A stretch of DNA of 7,385 nt from assembly GCA_903877945.1 (NCBI GenBank), contig CAIRFY010000537.1, forward strand, positions 1 to 7,385. The letters are read 5' to 3'. Below, piece by piece: positions 1 to 7,385 of the stretch. The number at the start of each line of letters is the position of its first letter. Positions within the stretch are counted from its first letter, which is position 1. The DNA comes from an uncultured Oscillochloris sp. (GTDB lineage Bacteria > Chloroflexota > Chloroflexia > Chloroflexales > Chloroflexaceae). The position numbers and the translations under genes are program-made. The notes beneath the pieces are model-generated. The model was given only the letters and a program-made list of their open reading frames with translations. It made no database searches and was not told the origin of the DNA.

Positions 1-3130
<3,130 letters not shown>

Positions 3131-3139
3131 CGAGGGTTC

Positions 3140-3161
3140 GCCTTCCTCGTTTGAGGGAGGC
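3140..3161 (+). terminator. Hairpin just after the surface-protein stop codon
   Basis: GCCTTCCTC (3140-3148) pairs with GAGGGAGGC (3153-3161) across a four-base GTTT loop, nine pairs with one G-T. It starts ten bases after the TAG. No T-run follows, so it may be part of a two-hairpin termination or 3'-end stabilising region together with the next hairpin. Confidence 0.4.
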
Positions 3162-3517
3162 AAGGGAGAAGGATTGCAGCAGGGAGCCGCGCTTCACCAG
3201 CGTGGCTCCCTCGTGTGTCGCGCAATCAACGCCATTCTGTCAAACTCCTGGTATGTGTCGCATGCGTACGCTCACAGTTCGCATTGATGGGGATGGTAGC
3301 CACGCCGCTCTACTGTGTGAGCAGTGGTGATATTAAGACGTTCCCTGTACAAAATCGCACATCAGGGCCACATGTGCTTACGATTTCAGTGCAGGATACG
3401 GTTGGGAACCAGCAAACTGTGAGCAACGGGTTTACCGTTCAGCGTACGTCAGCGATCTACCTGCCAATGGTTCGGCGCTCAAGAACTACGGTACTGATTT
3501 CGATTTTCGACCGCTAA
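3155..3517 (+). pseudogene. Remnant C-terminal tail of a second Ig-like surface protein, ending in IYLPMVRR
   Basis: The frame is open from 3155 (after a TGA at 3152-3154) to TAA at 3515-3517. A GTG at 3215 would give 100 residues, but it lies just downstream of a strong hairpin and has no clear ribosome-binding site. Residues coded by about 3362-3447 (HVLTISVQDTVGNQQTVSNG) look like the last strands of a bacterial Ig-like domain. They are followed by IYLPMVRR (3457-3480), matching in style the LPLIRR terminus of the upstream gene. About 12 further residues follow the motif, which suggests the original stop was lost or the frame is decayed. No signal peptide or complete domain is present. I read it as the leftover 3' end of a paralogous surface-protein gene. 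A small real hypothetical protein cannot be excluded. Confidence 0.5.
3181..3211 (+). terminator. Strong hairpin, probable terminator of the surface-protein gene
   Basis: GGGAGCCGCGCT (3182-3193) pairs with AGCGTGGCTCCC (3199-3210) over a TCACC loop, with one G-T pair; A3181/T3211 adds a thirteenth pair. The tail (TCGTGTGTCG) has little T enrichment, so classical intrinsic termination is uncertain, but its position 50 bases after the stop fits a transcript end. Confidence 0.55.
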
Positions 3518-3536
3518 CCGGCGGCCCCAGACAGTG

Positions 3537-3567
3537 CAGAGCGGCGGGCCGTACAGCCCGCCGCCTG
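3537..3567 (+). terminator. GC-rich hairpin, candidate terminator upstream of the ATPase gene
   Basis: GCGGCGGGC (3541-3549) pairs perfectly with GCCCGCCGC (3556-3564) across a CGTACA loop. CAG (3537-3539) pairs with CTG (3565-3567) past a single bulged A, giving twelve pairs in all. It lies 20 bases after the stop of the remnant ORF and about 55 bases before the ATPase promoter. No T-tract follows. Confidence 0.5.
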
Positions 3568-3620
3568 TGGAATCCCTCCGTGCATCAAAGAAGGTTTTAC
3601 CCTTTCTGACGCGATACACG

Positions 3621-3629
3621 TGCTATACT
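3621..3629 (+). promoter_or_regulatory. Extended -10 promoter element of the ATPase gene
   Basis: TGCTATACT (3621-3629) matches an extended -10 box (TGnTATAcT, one base from TATAAT). No good -35 hexamer stands at the usual 16-18 base distance, which is tolerated with an extended -10. Transcription would begin near 3635-3637, leaving a leader of about 30 bases before the ATG at 3665. A GTG at 3620 in the same frame would lie upstream of this transcript start, which argues against it as the start codon. Confidence 0.5.
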
Positions 3630-3652
3630 CAGGCCGCCTATCCGTGGGTTGT

Positions 3653-3656
3653 GAGG
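3653..3656 (+). promoter_or_regulatory. Ribosome-binding site deciding the ATPase start
   Basis: GAGG within GTGAGGT lies eight bases before the ATG at 3665. The alternative GTG at 3620 has no comparable purine-rich site and overlaps the -10 element. Confidence 0.6.
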
Positions 3657-3664
3657 TCATTCGT

Positions 3665-5215
3665 ATGACACGCTGGTTCAACGTCGCCGGGCCGTGCCAA
3701 TCCGATATTCACTATATGCTGCCCGCCGCCGCACGACTGCCAGAGGTTGCCGCGCTCGTCGCGGAGCGCAGCTATTTTGTCCTCCACGCCCCACGGCAGA
3801 CCGGCAAGACGACGGCGATGCTCGACCTTGCCCGCGAGTTTACGGCATCAGGAACCTACGCGGTCGCCGTACTCTCCATGGAAGTCGGTGCTGCCTTTTC
3901 GGATGATCCGGGAGCAGCTGAGTTGGCCATCCTCGATGACTGGCGCGACGCCAGCGAATACCAGCTCCCCGCCTCACTGTGCCCACCCCGATGGCCCCGA
4001 TCTACCCCCGGTCGCCGCATCGGTGCCGCGCTGCGGGCCTGGGCAAAGACCTGCCCGCGCCCACTCGTCGTCTTTCTTGATGAGATTGACGCCCTGCGCG
4101 ATGACGTGCTTGTCTCGGTACTCCGGCAGCTCCGCTCAGGTCATAGCCGCCGCCCAACCGATTTCCCCTGGTCATTGGCGCTGATTGGCCTCCGCGATGT
4201 CCGTGACTACAAGGTCGCCGCAGGCGGCAGCGACCGTTTCACCACCGCCAGCCCCTTCAATATTAAGACCCGCTCGCTCACACTCGACACGTTTGATCAG
4301 GCCGACGTTGCCGCGCTCTATGGCCAACATACCGCTAACACCGGCCAGATATTCACTCCTGAAACCATCGCCCATGCCTTCGCGCTGACCCAGGGCCAGC
4401 CCTGGCTGGTCAATGCCCTGGCCAAAGTCGCGGTTGAAAAACTTGCCCCTGACCGCACCCAGGCCATTACTCCGGCGTTGATCGATCAGGCCAAAGAGGT
4501 GCTGATTGTGCGTCAAGACACCCACCTGGATAGTCTCGCCGAGCGGCTGCGTGAGCCCCGCGTGCGTGCAATCATCGAACCCATGCTATCGGGGCAGTCC
4601 CTGGGGGATATTCCGCCCGATGATCTGCGATTTGTCCAGGATCTGGGACTCGTGCGCCTGGAGCCGGGTGGTGGCCTGGTCGTCGCCAATCCCATCTACC
4701 ACGAGGTGCTGCCACGGATTTTGGCAAGCACCGCCATCGCATCACTGCCCACGATCAGCCCCAGTTGGCTGACACCTGAAGGGCGGATTGCGGCACCACT
4801 GCTCCTCGATGCGTTCCTGGCCTTTTGGCGGCAGCATGGCGAGCCACTGCTGGGCACGTCGCCCTACGCAGAAATCGCGCCGCATCTGGTGCTGATGGCC
4901 TTTCTGCACCGGGTCGCGAACGGCGGGGGGACGATTGACCGAGAGTACGCCATTGGCCGTGACCGGATGGATCTCTGCTTACACCACGGCGCGGATGTTT
5001 TTGGGATGGAGGTGAAAGTCTGGCGTGACCGTCGGCCAGACCCGATCACGGATGGGCTGCCGCAGCTAGAGGGCTACCTCGCCCGGCTCGATCTGACCAC
5101 GGGCTGGCTGATCATCTTCGACCAGCGCCGTGGTCAGCCACCCATCGCGGAGCGCACCCGGACAGAGGTGGTGGTCACGGCGAGTGAGCGGATCATCACG
5201 ATCATTCGGGCGTAG
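3665..5215 (+). CDS. AAA-type ATPase with C-terminal PD-(D/E)XK nuclease-like domain
   Basis: The 516-residue protein starts at the ATG chosen from its GAGG site and promoter position. The N-terminus FNVAGPCQSDIHYMLP leads to a Walker A motif APRQTGKTT (42-50) and a Walker B LVVFLDEID (134-142). GLRDVRDYK (175-183), SPFNIK (196-201) and TQGQPWLVNALA (242-253) are landmarks I associate with a Chloroflexota/cyanobacterial ATPase family. A middle part (about 300-355; DDLRFVQDLGLV, NPIYHEVLPRIL) resembles a winged-helix-like segment. The C-terminus carries a PD-(D/E)XK signature: D436 in RMDLCL, E449 and K451 in MEVKVW, and Q467 in LPQLEGYL, then GWLIIFDQRRG. All key residues appear intact. It lacks a signal peptide and is presumably cytoplasmic. 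By fold it should hydrolyse ATP and may act on nucleic acid, but its biological role (defence, mobile-element-derived or housekeeping) is not known. It appears monocistronic. Confidence 0.88.
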   Translation: MTRWFNVAGPCQSDIHYMLPAAARLPEVAALVAERSYFVLHAPRQTGKTTAMLDLAREFTASGTYAVAVLSMEVGAAFSDDPGAAELAILDDWRDASEYQLPASLCPPRWPRSTPGRRIGAALRAWAKTCPRPLVVFLDEIDALRDDVLVSVLRQLRSGHSRRPTDFPWSLALIGLRDVRDYKVAAGGSDRFTTASPFNIKTRSLTLDTFDQADVAALYGQHTANTGQIFTPETIAHAFALTQGQPWLVNALAKVAVEKLAPDRTQAITPALIDQAKEVLIVRQDTHLDSLAERLREPRVRAIIEPMLSGQSLGDIPPDDLRFVQDLGLVRLEPGGGLVVANPIYHEVLPRILASTAIASLPTISPSWLTPEGRIAAPLLLDAFLAFWRQHGEPLLGTSPYAEIAPHLVLMAFLHRVANGGGTIDREYAIGRDRMDLCLHHGADVFGMEVKVWRDRRPDPITDGLPQLEGYLARLDLTTGWLIIFDQRRGQPPIAERTRTEVVVTASERIITIIRA

Positions 5216-5231
5216 CCCAGGTGAGGACACG

Positions 5232-5250
5232 GCGGGAGCGACCGTCCCGC
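5232..5250 (+). terminator. Weak hairpin after the ATPase gene
   Basis: GCGGGA (5232-5237) pairs with TCCCGC (5245-5250) over a seven-base loop and is followed by TTTAT. It begins 17 bases after the stop. The stem is short and the T-run brief, so efficiency is doubtful, but the position suits a terminator. Confidence 0.45.
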
Positions 5251-5384
5251 TTTATGTCAAATTCCTCGTCATGTGTAACATATCAGCCGTGGCGCGACTC
5301 CCAGATCGTATACCTCAGACTGACACTGCCCCGCAGCTTTGCGCTCACAAGCAACGTACCCGTTACTTTTTCTTCAAAGGTGCG

Positions 5385-5505
5385 ACGTACTCTATGAAGC
5401 CGCTGATGTTCGAGCATCGTAGAAGAACAAAGCACCAAAGACTCCGCTTCCTGATGTAGTACAATTGTCTGAACTGTGAAGCAAGCACGTATTCTATGAA
5501 AGCGC
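5385..5505 (+). repeat. Imperfect 19-bp direct repeat, 102 bp apart
   Basis: ACGTACTCTATGAAGCCGC (5385-5403) and ACGTATTCTATGAAAGCGC (5487-5505) match at 16 of 19 positions. Each contains an ATG-AA start-like core preceded by a TA(C/T)TCT hexamer. It could be a duplicated regulatory site, a remnant of a local duplication, or chance. Confidence 0.35.
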
Positions 5506-5772
5506 ACACGGATCCGAATGCGACGGGCGGTCTACAGGCATATGAGATTGCGCGGGTTGATGTGGCGACAACGACGCACGACCCGACACCGATGTCTGAT
5601 GCACGTGACGACTGCTCTCGCTCAAACGACCACAGCAGCCATTACGAACTCTTCGTCCTGATCGGTTGCTAGGGTACGATGAATGACGGGCGATTGATAG
5701 CCAACACCACAGCATTCCTCCATACCATGAGTTGGTCCCTCATCGCTTATCACAAAATCCGGCCTTTCTAGC

Positions 5773-5776
5773 AGGA
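5773..5776 (+). promoter_or_regulatory. Ribosome-binding site deciding the sigma-factor start
   Basis: AGGA (within GCAGGAAC) lies nine bases before GTG at 5786. The upstream in-frame TTG at 5732 has no Shine-Dalgarno-like sequence, and the ATG at 5727 is out of frame. Confidence 0.55.
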
Positions 5777-5785
5777 ACCGACACT

Positions 5786-6328
5786 GTGCTCGATGAAGCT
5801 GAGATCCTAGGTCGCGTCCACATTCACGATACAGATGCACTTGCTCAGATCCATAATGCCTACTATGGGCCGCTCTTTCGCTATGTCTCATTTCGCGTCG
5901 GCGACCAACATACGGCAGAGGATCTGGTGAGCGAGGTCTTTACTCGTTTTCTTACCGCTCTGCGCGATAAAAAAGCGCCCCAGAGTACGCTTCGCGGATG
6001 GCTGTTCGGCGTTGCGGCCAATGTGGTCAACGATCACCACCGCCACCGTTATCGCGCCCCTCAGGAACCTCTCGACGAAGCGATTGTGAGCCAGGAAGCC
6101 GGCCCTGATGAGATCGCTGAGCAGTCGGCCACCCGTGAGGATCTACGTCGCGCCGTAGCCACCCTCACGGGCGAACAGCAGCATGTGCTGGCGATGCGTT
6201 ACGGCCAGGGGTTGCCGATCCAGGATGTAGCGCGGGCCTTAGGCAAGACCGAGGGTGCGATCAAACAACTTCAAGCGCGAGCGATTGCTGCGCTCTCACG
6301 TAAAATGGCGCCTGGGATGGTGGAGTGA
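5786..6328 (+). CDS. ECF-type RNA polymerase sigma factor
   Basis: With the GTG start the protein has 180 residues, the normal size for an extracytoplasmic-function sigma factor; starting at TTG 5732 would add 18 residues without a ribosome-binding site. Region 2 spans about 22-90: YYGPLFRYVSFRVGD, then AEDLVSEVFTRFL (44-56) for core binding, and GWLFGVAANVVNDHHRHRY (71-89), the -10 recognition part. A variable acidic linker follows (about 91-120). Region 4 spans about 123-174: LTGEQQHVLAMRYGQGLP, then the helix-turn-helix IQDVARALGKTEGAIKQLQA (145-164) that reads the -35 element. It would direct RNA polymerase to a small regulon in the cytoplasm and is expected to be held inactive by the product of the next gene, which overlaps its stop by one base. 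Its regulon cannot be read from this window. Confidence 0.93.
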   Translation: MLDEAEILGRVHIHDTDALAQIHNAYYGPLFRYVSFRVGDQHTAEDLVSEVFTRFLTALRDKKAPQSTLRGWLFGVAANVVNDHHRHRYRAPQEPLDEAIVSQEAGPDEIAEQSATREDLRRAVATLTGEQQHVLAMRYGQGLPIQDVARALGKTEGAIKQLQARAIAALSRKMAPGMVE

Positions 6329-7385
6329 TGAATAACGAACTCGAACTTAAACTGATCCTCTGCCTCGACGCCTTGGATACCGGCGAGCCGATTACTCAGA
6401 TCCTGGCCCGCTATCCCCACGACGCCGCTGTGCTTCGCCCGATGTTGGAGACCGCTGGTGCCCTGCCATCCCTTGCGTTTATACCTTCTTCCGGTGCCCA
6501 GATCACATCGCGCCGCGCTTTCCTGAACCGCGCCGCTGATATGCGCCCCGCTGCCGGGCGACGTTTCCTCGGTCTGCCTCTGCGCATGGGTCTGACTCTT
6601 GCGACGGTTCTCCTCGCCCTGGTGATCGCTGGCGGCGGGACGGTCGCTGCCTCATCGGCGGCTTTGCCAGGTGAGCCACTCTATGGGGTCAAGCGTGCCG
6701 CTGAGCATGTGCAGGTCGTCTTCGCCAGCGATAAGGCGCCGGTTGAGCGCGAGATCGCCCAGCGCCGCCGCGATGAGATCGGCTCACTGATGACGAAAAA
6801 ACGTTCGGCTGATGTAGAGTTTAGTGGCATCGTTACCTCCTTCTCCGGTAGTACCGTGCAGATCGCGAAGTTCTCTGTGCAGGTTGATGCAAACACTCGG
6901 ATCGATGGCGCTCTTTCTGTCGGTGCGATGGTGACGATCACCGGTCGTGTCGATGGCGAGACGATCCGTGCGACGAGGATTGCGGTCGAGATCGGTGGTA
7001 CTCCTGTGCCCTCGGCAATGCCTACGTTTATGGCGAAGGCGACCTTGACAGCGACGGCAACGCTTGTGCCGACATCTACCCGCACGGCGGAACCCACGCT
7101 TACTGGTACGCTGGAGCCGATGGATGTCATCACTGCGTTATCGACCGCTGAGCCGATAGCGACCCGTACGGCGCGTCCGCAGCCGGTTGATCAGCCGACA
7201 CCTTTGCCTACGCTTGCGCCCCGCCCCACCGCTGTGCGCCCCACCGCTGTGCCGACCGAGAGCCACGGCGACGGCCACAGCCCCGCCGTCCCGACCGAGG
7301 GCCACAGCCCCGCTGTCCCGACCGAGGGCCACAGCCCCGCTGTCCCGACCGAGGGCCACAGCCCCGCTGTCCCGACCGAGGGCCA
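6328..7385 (+). CDS. Probable anti-sigma factor, single-pass membrane protein with DUF5667- and DUF5666-like domains and Pro/Thr-rich repeat tail (3' partial)
   Basis: ATG 6328-6330 shares one base with the sigma-gene TGA (TGATG), so translation is probably coupled; GGGA at 6314-6317 and GGAG at 6322-6325 lie just upstream. The frame stays open to the right edge (352 complete codons) and the end is missing. The N-terminal 70 residues (LILCLDALDTGEPITQILA.., YPHDAAVLRPMLE) resemble the cytoplasmic sigma-binding part of such proteins. Residues about 87-108 form one membrane helix (MGLTLATVLLALVIAGGGTV), preceded by arginines (73-86), so the rest should be outside. PGEPLYGVKRAAEHVQ (114-129) and the charged helix after it are DUF5667-like. 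About 164-221 (VEFSGIVTSF ... GAMVTITGRVDGETIRATRIAV) fit DUF5666. From about 225 the chain is Pro/Thr/Ala-rich, ending in GHSPAVPTE repeats. Role: holds the ECF sigma at the membrane; the signal is unknown. Confidence 0.85.
   Translation, partial: MNNELELKLILCLDALDTGEPITQILARYPHDAAVLRPMLETAGALPSLAFIPSSGAQITSRRAFLNRAADMRPAAGRRFLGLPLRMGLTLATVLLALVIAGGGTVAASSAALPGEPLYGVKRAAEHVQVVFASDKAPVEREIAQRRRDEIGSLMTKKRSADVEFSGIVTSFSGSTVQIAKFSVQVDANTRIDGALSVGAMVTITGRVDGETIRATRIAVEIGGTPVPSAMPTFMAKATLTATATLVPTSTRTAEPTLTGTLEPMDVITALSTAEPIATRTARPQPVDQPTPLPTLAPRPTAVRPTAVPTESHGDGHSPAVPTEGHSPAVPTEGHSPAVPTEGHSPAVPTEG
7273..7385 (+). repeat. 27-bp tandem repeat coding GHSPAVPTE, cut by the window edge
   Basis: Four full units lie at 7273-7299, 7300-7326, 7327-7353 and 7354-7380, and a fifth starts at 7381. 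Units two to four are identical; unit one differs by a single silent change (GCC for GCT). Just upstream, RPTAV is repeated at 7222-7236 and 7237-7251, then PTE at 7252-7260. The array therefore seems to have grown from the AVPTE motif already present in the Pro/Thr tail. The period is a multiple of three, so copy-number change would not shift the frame. Confidence 0.95.

Larger units (their letters stand above)
3131..3664. other. Spacer between the surface-protein gene and the ATPase gene
   Basis: This 534-bp stretch holds two hairpins (3140-3161, 3181-3211), the decayed surface-protein tail (3155-3517), a third GC-rich hairpin (3537-3567), and the promoter and ribosome-binding site of the ATPase gene. 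I see no RNA gene and no convincing gene on the minus strand. Confidence 0.7.
5216..5785. other. Long intergenic region before the sigma-factor gene; no confident gene
   Basis: These 570 bases are less GC-rich by eye than the flanking genes. They contain the weak hairpin at 5232-5250 and an imperfect direct repeat (5385-5403 and 5487-5505). A 58-codon ORF (ATG 5496 to TAG 5670-5672) begins MKAHTDPNATGG and ends ELFVLIGC. It has no good ribosome-binding site, no recognisable domain and no membrane segment, so I do not call it a gene. Other open frames on both strands here are short and look random. The sigma-gene promoter should lie here, but I cannot pick a convincing -35/-10 pair. A GAAC (5471-5474) and CGTA (5488-5491) resemble ECF promoter boxes but are only 13 bases apart, which is too close. 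Confidence 0.6.

Noticed and set aside
5496..5672. 58-codon ORF starting ATG 5496
   Set aside because: It has no ribosome-binding site at suitable spacing, no domain, and atypical hydrophilic composition. Kept only as a note in the intergenic entry; conservation would change this.
5727..5743. Small inverted repeat ATGAG/CTCAT before the sigma gene as an operator
   Set aside because: Only five pairs with a seven-base loop; this is expected by chance in a spacer of this length.
5732..5785. Upstream TTG start for the sigma factor, adding 18 residues
   Set aside because: There is no Shine-Dalgarno sequence before 5732, whereas GTG 5786 has AGGA nine bases upstream and gives a typical ECF length.
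7252..7385. Possible frameshift in the anti-sigma tail, because another frame reads ATATATAP like the usual Thr/Ala linkers
   Set aside because: The current frame keeps the AVPTE motif continuous from the upstream RPTAVPTE into every 27-bp unit, so the repeats appear to have arisen in this frame. All frames stay open, so the point is not fully settled.

Overview
The window looks like a chromosomal segment of a filamentous Chloroflexota bacterium, probably class Chloroflexia. This rests on family resemblance only: (i) a very large secreted protein of stacked beta-sandwich repeats, a long Thr/Ala/Pro linker, a DUF11 domain and a C-terminus in LPLIRR; (ii) an AAA ATPase with a C-terminal PD-(D/E)XK nuclease fold, of a kind I associate with multicopy families in this phylum; (iii) an ECF sigma factor coupled to a DUF5667/DUF5666-type anti-sigma protein with a Pro/Thr-rich tail. 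The DNA is GC-rich by eye (not computed) and every supported gene is on the + strand.

Layout. 1-3130: the 3' part of a giant repeat-containing surface or secreted protein whose start lies to the left. It is followed by two hairpins (3140-3161 and 3181-3211). 3155-3517: a short open stretch that reads like the severed C-terminal tail of a second surface protein, ending a domain with IYLPMVRR, followed by a GC-rich hairpin (3537-3567). 3621-5215: an extended -10 promoter and the AAA ATPase/PD-(D/E)XK gene, with a weak hairpin after the stop. 5216-5785: a long intergenic stretch with no convincing gene, holding an imperfect 19-bp direct repeat and a doubtful 58-codon ORF. 5786-6328: an ECF sigma factor. 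6328-7385: its probable anti-sigma partner. That gene overlaps the sigma gene by one base and runs off the right edge inside a 27-bp tandem repeat.

How the genes fit together. The sigma and anti-sigma genes form a translationally coupled regulatory pair. The anti-sigma protein should sit in the membrane with its N-terminus in the cytoplasm, and its DUF5667, DUF5666 and Pro/Thr parts outside. Nothing in the sequence ties this pair to the surface protein or to the ATPase, so the three blocks may be independent. The most distinctive signals are repeat dynamics (an 843-bp super-repeat in the surface protein and a 27-bp array in the anti-sigma gene) and a C-terminal LP[LM][IV]RR signature seen twice. 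I do not see a clearly new multi-gene system; the closest candidate is the single-gene ATPase-nuclease.
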